DNA from: an uncultured Oscillospiraceae bacterium
GTDB lineage: Bacteria; Bacillota; Clostridia; Oscillospirales; Oscillospiraceae
Length of the DNA: 27,305 bases
Direction: 5' to 3'
Assembly: GCA_934667815.1 (NCBI GenBank)
Contig: CAKUMO010000031.1
Coordinates: 1-27,305 of the forward strand
A program made the position numbers and the translations under genes. Shown piece by piece: positions 7,618 to 14,389 of the stretch; position 1 is the stretch's first letter; the number at the start of each line of letters is the position of its first letter. A model generated the notes under the pieces. It was not told where the DNA came from, did no database searches, and was given only the letters and a program-made list of their open reading frames with translations.

Positions 7618-8478
7618 ATGAGAATCAAGATCACTGCCGACAGCACCTGCGACCTTTCGCCTGAACTGATCAAGGAAAACGACATTGAGATTTTTCCGTT
7701 ATTTATCAACATGGGGGACAAGAGCTATCTGGACGGCGTGACCATTCAGCCGGCTGACATCTTCGCCCACGTCGCTGCGGGCGGCAGTCTGTGCAGCACC
7801 GCTGCGGTTCCCGTCGGCACCTACCGTGAGCGCTTCGAGGCGCTGAGCAAGGAGTATGACGGCGTCGTGCATATCAACATCGGCTCCGGTTTCTCCGCAA
7901 CGCACCAGAACGCCTGCATCGCAGCCGAGGATCTGCCCAATGTCCGTGTCATCGACTCGCGCAACCTCTCCTCCGGTCAGGGCCATGTCGTCATGGAAGC
8001 GTGCAAGCTGGCCAAGACCGCGACCGATCTGGACGCGCTGTGTGACGCGCTGAACGAGCTGGCTCCGCGCGTAGACGCGAGCTTCCTGCTCGATCGTCTG
8101 GACTACATGGTCAAGGGCGGACGCTGCTCCTCCGTTGTGGCGCTGGGCGCAAACCTTCTGAAGCTCAAGCCCTGCATCGAAGTCATCGACAACAAGATGG
8201 TCGTGGGTAAAAAATATCGCGGCAACTACGCCAAATGCATGGAACAGTATGTGCGCAGCCGTCTTGAGGGAGCGGACGATCTGATCTACGAGCGCATTTT
8301 CATCACGCACACGCCTGTCTCGCAGGACGTGCACGACACCGTCTGGCGCACGGTCGAGGAATGCGGCAGGTTCGAGCACATTTATGAGACGAACGCCGGC
8401 TGCACGGTCTCCTGCCACTGCGGCGAGGGTTGCCTCGGCGTGCTGTATATCCATAAAAATCCGAAAAAGCTGAAATGA
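7618..8478 (+). CDS. DegV family fatty-acid-binding protein (FakB-like)
   Basis: A 286-residue two-domain DegV/FakB-type protein. It opens with IKITADSTCDLSPEL, and contains the GSGFSATHQNA loop and DYMVKGGRCSS near the middle, both typical of the family. Well-studied members bind a fatty acid and present it to the kinase FakA for phosphorylation before entry into phospholipid synthesis. Which acyl chain this one prefers cannot be read. The ATG at 7618 has AGGTGG 5 nt upstream. A GTG at 7609 lies inside that binding site and is rejected. It is monocistronic. A link to the FAS-like operon 10 kb away is only suggestive. Confidence 0.88.
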   Translation: MRIKITADSTCDLSPELIKENDIEIFPLFINMGDKSYLDGVTIQPADIFAHVAAGGSLCSTAAVPVGTYRERFEALSKEYDGVVHINIGSGFSATHQNACIAAEDLPNVRVIDSRNLSSGQGHVVMEACKLAKTATDLDALCDALNELAPRVDASFLLDRLDYMVKGGRCSSVVALGANLLKLKPCIEVIDNKMVVGKKYRGNYAKCMEQYVRSRLEGADDLIYERIFITHTPVSQDVHDTVWRTVEECGRFEHIYETNAGCTVSCHCGEGCLGVLYIHKNPKKLK

Positions 8479-8486
8479 TGCTTTGA

Positions 8487-8516
8487 AGCCCGCAGGCAAA
8501 AGCCTGCGGGCTTTGC
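8487..8516 (+). terminator. Terminator after degV
   Basis: AGCCCGCAGGC / GCCTGCGGGCT pair perfectly around an AAAA loop, followed by an interrupted T tract (TTGCTT). It lies between convergent degV and folA. Confidence 0.75.
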
Positions 8517-9020
8517 TTATAACGGCAAGGGTGCGCAGTTTACATAATCGACAAACTGATAGCGCACACCGTCGGATTCCAGCATCTCTGATTCGGTCTC
8601 ATGCGACCAATTCTCCATCGCATCAAGGTTGGGGAAGAAACGGTCGGCCCGCAGATCGCAGAACGTCCGCGTCAGGCGCACACGTGCGCAGTAAGGCAGG
8701 AGCATCCGGTAGACGCTCTCGCCGCCGATGACGCAAAGCGTCTGCGTATCCAGTGTTCGCAAAAGCGCGAACAGTTCTTCCCTGCTGCGCACCGTCTCTG
8801 CTCCCTCCGGATGAAACGTCGGGTCAGCGGAAAGCACGAGATTCCGGCGGTTTTTCAGCGGTTTCCCGCCGGGAAAGGTTTCAAGTGTCTTGCGGCCCAG
8901 GATGACCGTTTTCCCCGTCGTCAACGCGCGAAAGCGTCTCAGATCTTCAGGAATCGCAACCAGCAGCCTGTTTTCAAAGCCAATACCCCAATCGGGCGTC
9001 ACATTCACAATTGCTTCCAT
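8517..9020 (-). CDS. folA: Dihydrofolate reductase
   Basis: A 167-residue DHFR that regenerates tetrahydrofolate with NADPH. Visible motifs: WGIGFENRLL in the Met20-loop region, IPEDLRRF with the catalytic acid D26, VILGRKTLETFP, and VIGGESVYRMLLPY near the nucleotide site. The usual PW of the Met20 loop is replaced (LLVAIPED), as in other clostridial forms that I recall. The start at 9020 sits 7 nt after the thyA stop, so thyA and folA form an operon. This is metabolically coherent, since ThyA produces the dihydrofolate that FolA reduces. Confidence 0.93.
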   Translation of the reverse strand: MEAIVNVTPDWGIGFENRLLVAIPEDLRRFRALTTGKTVILGRKTLETFPGGKPLKNRRNLVLSADPTFHPEGAETVRSREELFALLRTLDTQTLCVIGGESVYRMLLPYCARVRLTRTFCDLRADRFFPNLDAMENWSHETESEMLESDGVRYQFVDYVNCAPLPL

Positions 9021-9027
9021 ACGCGTC

Positions 9028-9858
9028 TCAGATCGCCACGGGGATTTTCTCCCGAAATTCATGGAAACGGTAGTTCTCAAAGCGGAAATCATCCACGGTA
9101 AAGCGGTAGAAATCCTTGACTTCCGGATTTACATAAAATTTCGGTGCCGGCAGCGGCTCTTTCCCCAGCAGCTTTTCCACAAGCGGCACATGGCGGTCAT
9201 AGATATGGCAGTCGGCGATCACATGCACCAACTCTCCCGCCTCGAGGCCGGACACCTGCGCGAGCATATGCACCAGCACGGCGTACTGCGTCACGTTCCA
9301 ATTGTTGGCGGTCAGCATATCCTGCGAACGCTGGTTCAGAATCGCGTTGAGCGTGTTCCCGCTGACGTTAAAGGTCATGGAATAAGCACAGGGATAGAGC
9401 GCCATCTCGTGCAGATCGCTGAAATTATAAAGATTGGTCAGGATCCTGCGGCTGGCAGGATTCTGCTTCAGGTCATACAGCACACGATCGACCTGATCGA
9501 ACATCCCCTCGGGATATTGATGCTTCACGCCGAGCTGATAACCATAGGCCTTGCCGATGGAGCCGTTCTCATCCGCCCAACTGTCCCAAATGTGGCTGCC
9601 AAGCTCGTGGACGTTGTTGGACTTTTTCTGCCAGATCCACAGCAGCTCATCGATGCAGGAGCGGTAATACGTCCGGCGCAGCGTCATGATGGGAAATTCT
9701 TTTTTCAGGTCATATCGGTTAACAATGCCGAAGCACTTGACCGTGTGCGCGGGTGTGCCGTCCGACCAGTGCGGACGCACCTCGCGGTCGGTGTCCCAGA
9801 CGCCCTCGGAGAGAATTTTCCGGCATGTTTCAATGTATACGGTATCTGCGTAGCTCAT
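9028..9858 (-). CDS. thyA: Thymidylate synthase (ThyA type)
   Basis: A 276-residue enzyme that converts dUMP and methylene-tetrahydrofolate to dTMP and dihydrofolate. Family marks are the nucleophile C157 in ALYPCAYSMTF, the NQRSQD phosphate motif at 175-180, NNWNVTQY and DCHIYDRH near 216-223. The residue after the active-site cysteine is alanine rather than the common histidine (PCH becomes PCA). The start at 9858 follows GGAGG by 7 nt. An upstream GTG or ATG would run into the promoter. It is the first gene of thyA-folA. Confidence 0.93.
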   Translation of the reverse strand: MSYADTVYIETCRKILSEGVWDTDREVRPHWSDGTPAHTVKCFGIVNRYDLKKEFPIMTLRRTYYRSCIDELLWIWQKKSNNVHELGSHIWDSWADENGSIGKAYGYQLGVKHQYPEGMFDQVDRVLYDLKQNPASRRILTNLYNFSDLHEMALYPCAYSMTFNVSGNTLNAILNQRSQDMLTANNWNVTQYAVLVHMLAQVSGLEAGELVHVIADCHIYDRHVPLVEKLLGKEPLPAPKFYVNPEVKDFYRFTVDDFRFENYRFHEFREKIPVAI

Positions 9859-9914
9859 TTGGCAGCCTCCTTCGGTTTTGGGAGGCGACGAAACGGACAG
9901 AACCCTCCCCATTT

Positions 9915-9943
9915 AGCATACCAAATCCGAGCAAAAAAGTCAA
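9915..9943 (-). promoter_or_regulatory. Promoter of thyA-folA
   Basis: On the minus strand TTGACT (9943-9938), a 17-nt spacer and TATGCT (9920-9915). The -35 overlaps the final codons of the AbrB-like gene, so thyA is probably both separately transcribed and reachable by read-through. Confidence 0.8.
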
Positions 9944-10185
9944 TCTTCTTCCTCGCACAGTGCAGCACGGCAGAGCTCGCAGATACAGCGCCCGCGAAAC
10001 GAGAGCAGCTCGCGGTCCCGCCCGCAAAAGATACATTTCGCCGTTGTTTTCTTAATGACGATCCGTTCACCCTCCATGGCAACTTCGACCAGATCGCGTT
10101 CGCCGATGTCCAGTGCGCGGCGCATCTCTATGGGAAGCACGACGCGTCCCAGCTCATCCACCCGACGAATACTTCCGTTACCCAC
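9940..10185 (-). CDS. AbrB-type DNA-binding regulator with C-terminal zinc ribbon
   Basis: An 81-residue regulator. Residues 5-48 form an AbrB/MazE/SpoVT swapped-hairpin DNA-binding domain (IRRVDELGRVVLPIEMRRAL, then GERDLVEV and a lysine-rich IVIKK). Residues 51-77 add two CxxC knuckles (CIFC and CELC), a likely zinc ribbon. AbrB-like proteins act as dimers or tetramers on sporulation and transition-state genes. The start is GTG at 10185 with AGGGGGAA 7 nt upstream. It diverges from spmAB, whose promoter overlaps its own, so regulation of the shared region is plausible but not shown. Confidence 0.88.
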   Translation of the reverse strand: MGNGSIRRVDELGRVVLPIEMRRALDIGERDLVEVAMEGERIVIKKTTAKCIFCGRDRELLSFRGRCICELCRAALCEEED

Positions 10186-10214
10186 AGTGATTCCCCCTTT
10201 TCAGTGCTGACTTA

Positions 10215-10242
10215 ATTATAGCAAATAGTTCTTACTTGTCAA
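10215..10242 (-). promoter_or_regulatory. Sigma-A promoter of the AbrB-like gene
   Basis: On the minus strand TTGACA (10242-10237), a 16-nt spacer and TATAAT (10220-10215) lie about 30 nt before the GTG start. Confidence 0.85.
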
Positions 10243-10245
10243 TAG

Positions 10246-10274
10246 TCATATTGTTCCGAGCTTGCACATAGAGT
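10246..10274 (+). promoter_or_regulatory. Probable sigma-E (mother-cell) promoter of spmAB
   Basis: TCATATT (10246-10252) matches the Bacillus sigma-E -35 pattern KMATATT exactly. After 14 nt, CATAGAGT (10267-10274) matches 6 of 8 positions of CATACAMT. It lies directly before the spmA ribosome-binding site. In Bacillus spmAB is a sigma-E gene pair, which supports the reading. Confidence 0.6.
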
Positions 10275-10295
10275 TCCTTCGGGGAGGGATGTCCA

Positions 10296-10877
10296 ATGGT
10301 AATGGGCGTGATCTGGGCGCTTCTGGTCGCGTTGGCAACGGCTGCGGCAGCACTGACCGGCAGACTGGGCGTACTTTCGCCTGCGCTGATGGAGGGCGCG
10401 GAGGCGGCGGTCAGGCTGGCATTTTCGCTGGCGGGTGCACTGTGTCTCTGGAGCGGATTGGCAAAGCTCATGGAAAAAGCAGGCTTTCTGCACACGCTGG
10501 CAAAGCTCCTACGACCGGTTTTTCGTCGACTGTTCCCGCAGGCCAGCCGTGACGAGCAGGCCATGGGCTATCTCTGCGCCAATGTTTCGGCAAATCTCCT
10601 CGGTCTGGGCAACGCAGCCACACCCATGGGCATCGCCGCCGTCAAACGGATGCAGACGCTGTCGCACTCGCACACGGCTACGGACGAGATGTGCCGCCTC
10701 ATCGTGATGAACACGGCGTCTATTCAGCTCCTGCCAACCACGGTCGCGGCAGTGCGTGCTTCGCTGGGCGCAGCCGCGCCCTTTGACATCCTGCCTGCGG
10801 TCTGGATAACATCAGCGCTCAGCGTGACGGCAGGGCTGCTGGCGGCGGGGCTTTTCCGGAGGCTCAGCCATGCTTGA
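10296..10877 (+). CDS. spmA: Spore maturation protein A
   Basis: A 193-residue membrane protein with a nucleoside-recognition/gate-type fold. The stretch GYLCANVSANLLGLGNAATPMG near residues 89-110 and RLIVMNTASIQLLPTT near 132-147 are characteristic of SpmA. In Bacillus, SpmA and SpmB are needed for spore core dehydration during maturation. The ATG at 10296 has GGAGG 8 nt upstream. It overlaps spmB by 8 bp, so the two are coupled. Presence of the pair supports a spore-forming ancestry, although some non-sporulating relatives keep it. Confidence 0.92.
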   Translation: MVMGVIWALLVALATAAAALTGRLGVLSPALMEGAEAAVRLAFSLAGALCLWSGLAKLMEKAGFLHTLAKLLRPVFRRLFPQASRDEQAMGYLCANVSANLLGLGNAATPMGIAAVKRMQTLSHSHTATDEMCRLIVMNTASIQLLPTTVAAVRASLGAAAPFDILPAVWITSALSVTAGLLAAGLFRRLSHA

Positions 10878-11376
10878 CCTTCTGATCCCCGGCTTAATGA
10901 TTGTGACTGCCTGCGCCGCTCTGGCCAAGCGGCAGGATGTTTACGGTGCACTGTTGGAAGGAGGGCTGGACGGACTCAAGCTGCTCGTGACCATCGTTCC
11001 GGCGCTCGTGGTGCTGCTGACAGCGGTGCACATGCTGCGCGCATCCGGCGCAATCGAGCTGCTCACCAAATGGCTCTCGCCCGTGGCCGCGGCCGTGGGC
11101 ATTCCCGCCGAGACGCTCCCGCTCGTGCTGCTGCGGCCGATCTCCGGCAGCGCAGCTCTGGCCGTTGGCGCGGACCTGATGGCCGTACATGGCCCTGATT
11201 CCCTTATTGGCCGCACGGCCGCTGTGATGCTCGGCAGCACGGAAACGACGTTCTACACCATTTCGGTATACTTCGGTGCCGCCGGCGTTAAAAAAACACG
11301 CTATACCATTCCCGCCGCCCTGATTGCGGACGTGACAGGCTTCCTCGCCGCCTCTTTTTGCGCGAGATATTTCTAG
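10870..11376 (+). CDS. spmB: Spore maturation protein B
   Basis: A 168-residue membrane partner of SpmA. It contains LLVTIVPALVVLLTAVHMLRASGAIELL near residues 37-64, then LLRPISGSAALAVGADLM and MLGSTETTFYTISVYFGAAGVKKTRY, the conserved SpmB core. It begins inside the end of spmA (8-bp overlap) and ends just before a palindrome array that likely includes its terminator. Confidence 0.93.
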   Translation: MLDLLIPGLMIVTACAALAKRQDVYGALLEGGLDGLKLLVTIVPALVVLLTAVHMLRASGAIELLTKWLSPVAAAVGIPAETLPLVLLRPISGSAALAVGADLMAVHGPDSLIGRTAAVMLGSTETTFYTISVYFGAAGVKKTRYTIPAALIADVTGFLAASFCARYF

Positions 11377-11385
11377 GCTTCCATA

Positions 11386-11421
11386 GGAACATGCTGGTGA
11401 CAGTCATCACCTGCGTGTTCC
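11386..11421. repeat. Palindrome copy A of a 36-bp hairpin element
   Basis: The arms GGAACATGCTGGTGAC and ATCACCTGCGTGTTCC surround the loop AGTC, with a few mismatches. It is the diverged sister of the perfect hairpin at 11616-11651, which has the same loop. Confidence 0.75.
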
Positions 11422-11462
11422 AGCTTGTCAAAAAAGTCCCTTCGGACTTTTTTGACAAGCTG
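11421..11462. terminator. Perfect 19-bp palindrome, probable spmAB terminator
   Basis: CAGCTTGTCAAAAAAGTCC pairs perfectly with its mirror around a CTTC loop. The internal GTCC-CTTC-GGAC followed by TTTTTT can act as an intrinsic terminator on both strands. A truncated copy of its left arm recurs at 18128. Confidence 0.75.
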
Positions 11463-11466
11463 CCTG

Positions 11467-11512
11467 CAAAATTGCAAAATCTAAATTTTGTATTTAGTAT
11501 TTTGCAATTTTG
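11467..11512. repeat. AT-rich palindrome in hairpin array
   Basis: The outer arms CAAAATTGCAAAAT / ATTTTGCAATTTTG and inner arms CTAAAT / ATTTAG form a nearly perfect 46-bp palindrome. Part of it recurs at 18141-18157. Confidence 0.7.
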
Positions 11513-11535
11513 GCCGCTGCGGCGGGTTATTGAAC

Positions 11536-11566
11536 GTGAAAGGGAACCCTGTCGGTTCCCTTTCAC
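11536..11566. repeat. Perfect 13-bp-arm palindrome in hairpin array
   Basis: GTGAAAGGGAACC and GGTTCCCTTTCAC surround a CTGTC loop. Confidence 0.7.
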
Positions 11567-11568
11567 AC

Positions 11569-11607
11569 TATCCTTCCCTCCGAAGCTTTCGGCTGGATAG
11601 GTTTTTT
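11569..11607 (+). terminator. Hairpin with T run in the array
   Basis: TATCC and GGATA outer arms plus an inner CCGAA-GCT-TTCGG hairpin are followed by six T (11602-11607). It is terminator-like on the plus strand, with imperfect middle pairing. Confidence 0.45.
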
Positions 11608-11615
11608 GACAGTCT

Positions 11616-11651
11616 GAAACATGCAGGTGACAGTCGTCACCTGCATGTTTC
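11616..11651. repeat. Palindrome copy B of the 36-bp hairpin element
   Basis: A perfect 16-bp stem (GAAACATGCAGGTGAC / GTCACCTGCATGTTTC) around AGTC. It bounds the array opposite copy A. It ends 14 bp from the stop of the truncated LacI gene. Confidence 0.8.
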
Positions 11652-11665
11652 TTTCGTATTCAGAT

Positions 11666-11922
11666 TCAGAGGCGTAGGATTGTCGAATCTCGGATGATGA
11701 GCGAGGCCGGAATTTGCTTCATGACCGGCGGTTCCGGCAGGTTCGGCTCTCCTGCAATCCGCGCCATCAGGAGCGACAGCGCCGTGTTGCACATTTCCTC
11801 CAGAGGATAGGAGATCACGGACAGACGCGAGGTCGCGGAAAGCACGTCGTCCTCCAGCGCATAGCCCAGAAGCGCAATGTCGTCCGGGTAGCGCAGCCCC
11901 ATCGCGTGCAGTCCGGAGCTTC
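11666..11922 (-). pseudogene. LacI-family regulator, C-terminal fragment only
   Basis: About 83 codons of the effector domain remain, including LHAMGLRYPDDIALLGY, the LEEMCNTALSLLMARI helix and the closing SLIIRDSTI typical of LacI/GalR proteins, with an intact stop. The helix-turn-helix and most of the sugar-binding core are gone. Upstream of about 11910-11922 the DNA becomes the inside of an ABC ATPase gene on the other strand, so a deletion or rearrangement joined the two. The lost protein would have been the local regulator of a sugar or sugar-acid pathway. Confidence 0.8.
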
Positions 11923-12377
11923 TGATTGCCGACGAGCCGACGACCGCGCTGGACGTGACCATTCAGGCGCAAATCCTCGAGCTGATGAAGGAGCTGCAAA
12001 CCAGGCACAGCACCTCCCTGCTGATGATTACGCACAACCTCGGCATCATCTCTGAGCTTTGCCAGAAAGTAGCCGTCATGTATGCCGGTCGCATCATCGA
12101 ATACGGCACCGTTGCGTCGGTTTTCCGCGACCCGCTGCACCCTTATACGCGCGGACTTCTCGGCGCACTGCCGAATCTGGAGGGGCCGCGCGAGCGTCTG
12201 GTCGCAATCCCCGGCAAAATGGCCGACTCTCAAAATCTTCCGAGCGGCTGCTTCTTTCATCCCCGCTGTGAGGAAACATGCGGCAAATGCGGCAGCGAGC
12301 AGCCCGCAATGTGCAAAATCAGCGACGACCACTATGTAGCCTGCTTCAATGCGGAAGGACGGTGCAGCAATGGATAA
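11913..12377 (+). pseudogene. OppD/DppD-type ABC ATPase, C-terminal fragment
   Basis: The frame opens at the fusion joint as PELLIADEPTTALDVTIQAQIL (Walker B and D-loop). It continues through the LLMITHNLGIISELC switch histidine region to the oligopeptide-transporter tail GCFFHPRCEETCGKC. Walker A, the Q-loop and the signature motif are missing, so it cannot hydrolyse ATP. A GTG at 11955 could start a short product. It overlaps the downstream oppF start by 8 bp, the normal OppD-OppF arrangement. The permeases and binding protein that should precede it are absent. Confidence 0.85.
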
Positions 12378-13395
12378 GCAAATCAAAAAAGAACCGCTTC
12401 TCGAAGCGGTACATCTGAAAAAATATTTTAATCTCCCACGCAAGAAGAAGCTGCACGCGGTTGACGACGTCAGCTTTACCGTCTACGAGGGCGAGACGCT
12501 CGGTCTGGTCGGAGAATCCGGCTGCGGCAAGAGCACCGTCGGCAATGTCGTTATGCGTCTTTTGCCGCAGACGGACGGCAAGCTGCTGTTCCGCGGCACG
12601 GATATTTTCTCCCTTTCCAAGAAGGAGCAGCGCGAATACTGCCGCAAAATGCAAATCATCTTTCAGGATCCCTATTCCTCACTGAATCCGCGCAAGACCG
12701 TGCGCGCCATCCTGCGCGAGCCGTTTGAGATTCATGCCTCCGACTATTTTGCGGGACAGAATCTTGACGAAAAGGTGCTTGCGCTGTGCGACAGCGTGAG
12801 CATCCCGCGCAATCTGCTCGACCACTATCCGCACGAGCTGGACGGCGGTATGCGGCAGGTCGTCGGCATTGCCCGTGCGCTGTCACTGGAGCCGGAATTC
12901 ATTGTCTGCGACGAACCGGTTTCTTCTCTGGACGTTTCGATTCAGGCGCGGATCATCAACCTGCTCATCGACATGAAAAAACAGCGCAATTTGTCCTATC
13001 TCTTTGTCTCCCACGACCTTTCCGTCGTTCGGCACATTTCCGACCGCATTGCGGTCATGTACCTCGGTCAGATCGTGGAAATGGCCGAAACGGACGAGCT
13101 GTTCAGCAACACCATGCACCCCTACTCCATTGCGCTCCTGTCCGCCGTTCCGCGTATCAATCTGGAATCCAAGGTCTCGCGTATCGTTTTGAAGGGCGAC
13201 GTGCCCAGCCCCGTCGATCCCAAGCCCGGCTGCCGCTTTGCGCCGCGCTGCTGGATGGCCTGCGAGGATTGCTTCAACGGCGTCACGCCGGAGCTGACGG
13301 AGGCCGCGCCAGGACATTTCGTCGCCTGCAAATATGCGCACGAGGCCGCCAAAAAAGCGGAAAGCGCCGAAAAGCGCAGTCTTGACAAGGTATAA
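12370..13395 (+). CDS. OppF/DppF-type peptide ABC transporter ATPase
   Basis: A 341-residue ATPase with all catalytic parts: Walker A GESGCGKST near residue 54, Q-loop IIFQDPYSSLNPRK, a variant signature HELDGGMRQ (instead of LSGGQ), Walker B FIVCDEPVSSLD, the switch region LFVSHDLSVVRH, and the C-terminal cysteine module CRFAPRCWMACEDC of oligopeptide importers. It would energise uptake of peptides, or of sugar oligomers handled by the same family. Its partner ATPase is truncated and no permease is nearby, so it is probably an orphan unless it works with components elsewhere. The start at 12370 is coupled to the OppD fragment stop. Confidence 0.9.
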   Translation: MDKQIKKEPLLEAVHLKKYFNLPRKKKLHAVDDVSFTVYEGETLGLVGESGCGKSTVGNVVMRLLPQTDGKLLFRGTDIFSLSKKEQREYCRKMQIIFQDPYSSLNPRKTVRAILREPFEIHASDYFAGQNLDEKVLALCDSVSIPRNLLDHYPHELDGGMRQVVGIARALSLEPEFIVCDEPVSSLDVSIQARIINLLIDMKKQRNLSYLFVSHDLSVVRHISDRIAVMYLGQIVEMAETDELFSNTMHPYSIALLSAVPRINLESKVSRIVLKGDVPSPVDPKPGCRFAPRCWMACEDCFNGVTPELTEAAPGHFVACKYAHEAAKKAESAEKRSLDKV

Positions 13396-13408
13396 AAGGA
13401 GTACAAGC

Positions 13409-13430
13409 ATGAAAGCATGTGTCTTATCTG
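13409..13430 (+). pseudogene. Start of a lost gene (MKACVL...), zinc-dehydrogenase-like N-terminus
   Basis: An ATG behind AAGGAG, 13 nt after oppF, encodes MKACVL. This resembles the opening of medium-chain zinc alcohol/threonine-dehydrogenase-type proteins. The reading then runs out of frame into the tail of a different gene and stops at 13462. Only the first 6-7 codons survive, so the family guess is weak. Confidence 0.4.
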
Positions 13431-13577
13431 GAGGTGCCGACCGAGCCGGGTCTCGGCATTGACATCGATGTGGACAAGCTGCTTGCCCATACGCCCAAGG
13501 ACTTCCCCGCTCCCTCGCTGACGCCGCTATGCAATGAGTATCCCAGCAAGGCCTTGGGGCACGGAGGCCGCGCATGA
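13425..13577 (+). pseudogene. Enolase-superfamily sugar-acid dehydratase, C-terminal fragment
   Basis: About 50 codons remain: YLEVPTEPGLGIDIDVDKL followed by a short tail and stop. The VPxxPGLGxxxD pattern is the usual C-terminus of mandelate-racemase/galactonate-dehydratase-type enzymes. Its stop TGA overlaps the kduD-like ATG (ATGA), preserving the old operon junction. The catalytic barrel is missing. The lost enzyme would have fed a keto-deoxy sugar acid pathway, which suits the neighbouring KduD-like gene and the LacI remnant. Confidence 0.7.
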
Positions 13578-14332
13578 ACGAGCTGTTTTCCCTCAAGGGC
13601 AAGGTCGCCATCGTCACCGGTTCCGGCTCCGGCATCGGTCAGGGCATTGCACTGGGGCTTGCAGAAGCAGGCGCCGACATCGTCGCCGTCTATCATTCCG
13701 CGCCCGGTCAGACACCGGAACGCGTGCAGACGCTCGGCCGCAAATGCGTCGCCGTCTGTGCCGATATGACGCGCATGGATGCCGTTCCTGTCATCGTCAA
13801 GGCCGCGCTGGATGCCTTCGGGCAGATTGACATTCTCGTCAACGCCGCCGGTCAGATCTACCGCGAACCCGCACTGACACATCCGGAGGAAAAGTGGGAC
13901 AGCGTGATGAACGTCAACGCCAAAATTCCCTATTATCTCTCTCAGGCCGTCGCGCAGCACATGGTCGCGCAGAAAATTCCCGGACGCATCATCAACATCG
14001 CCTCGATGAATTCCTACTTTGGCGGCATTCTCGTGCCGGGCTACTCGGCCTCGAAGCACGCCGTCGTCGGTCTGACCAAGGCACTGTCAAACGAGTGGGC
14101 GCAGTACGGCATCTGCGTCAACGCACTTGCGCCCGGCTGGATCGCAACCAAAATGACGACGGCCGTCCGCGAAAACGAAACACGCAACGCCGAAATTCTC
14201 TCACGCATTCCCGCCGGCCGGTGGGGAAACCCGGAGGATTTCAAAGGTCCCGCGGTTTTCCTCGCAAGCGAGGCCGCAGCCTACGTTTCCGGCTGCACCA
14301 TTCCCGTAGACGGCGGTTTCTTGGGACGATAA
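13574..14332 (+). CDS. SDR dehydrogenase, KduD-like (2-deoxy-D-gluconate 3-dehydrogenase type)
   Basis: A 252-residue short-chain dehydrogenase. Visible are the NAD site TGSGSGIGQG at 15-24, NAAG at 90-93, and the catalytic S144, Y157, K161 (YSASK). The end PVDGGFLG is typical. Overall wording (FSLKGKVAIVTG, IASMNSYFGGILVPGYSASK, RIPAGRWGNPEDF) is very close to KduD, which interconverts keto-deoxy-gluconates in uronate breakdown. Substrate is inferred. The start has GGAGG 6 nt upstream and overlaps the preceding remnant stop. It looks intact, although its pathway partners are largely lost here. Confidence 0.85.
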   Translation: MNELFSLKGKVAIVTGSGSGIGQGIALGLAEAGADIVAVYHSAPGQTPERVQTLGRKCVAVCADMTRMDAVPVIVKAALDAFGQIDILVNAAGQIYREPALTHPEEKWDSVMNVNAKIPYYLSQAVAQHMVAQKIPGRIINIASMNSYFGGILVPGYSASKHAVVGLTKALSNEWAQYGICVNALAPGWIATKMTTAVRENETRNAEILSRIPAGRWGNPEDFKGPAVFLASEAAAYVSGCTIPVDGGFLGR

Positions 14333-14337
14333 AATCA

Positions 14338-14368
14338 GGACTTCCGCTCTGCAACGGGGCGGAAGTCC
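14338..14368 (+). other. Intercistronic hairpin without T tract
   Basis: GGACTTCCGC and GCGGAAGTCC form a perfect 10-bp stem with an 11-nt loop just after the kduD-like stop. No T run follows, so an mRNA-stability or processing role is likelier than full termination. Confidence 0.6.
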
Positions 14369-14389
14369 TCCGTGAAGAAAGGACAGGTC

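Noticed and set aside
8890..10215. 441-codon plus-strand frame across folA, thyA and the AbrB-like gene
   Set aside because: It spans three clear genes and their promoters on the other strand.
11386..11651. CRISPR array
   Set aside because: The repeats are palindromes of different sequence and spacing, without regular spacers.
13420..13434. 14-bp match (TGTCTTATCTGGAG) between the deletion joint and 25969-25974 area
   Set aside because: About one such match is expected by chance in a window of this size, so it is not taken as a recombination site.
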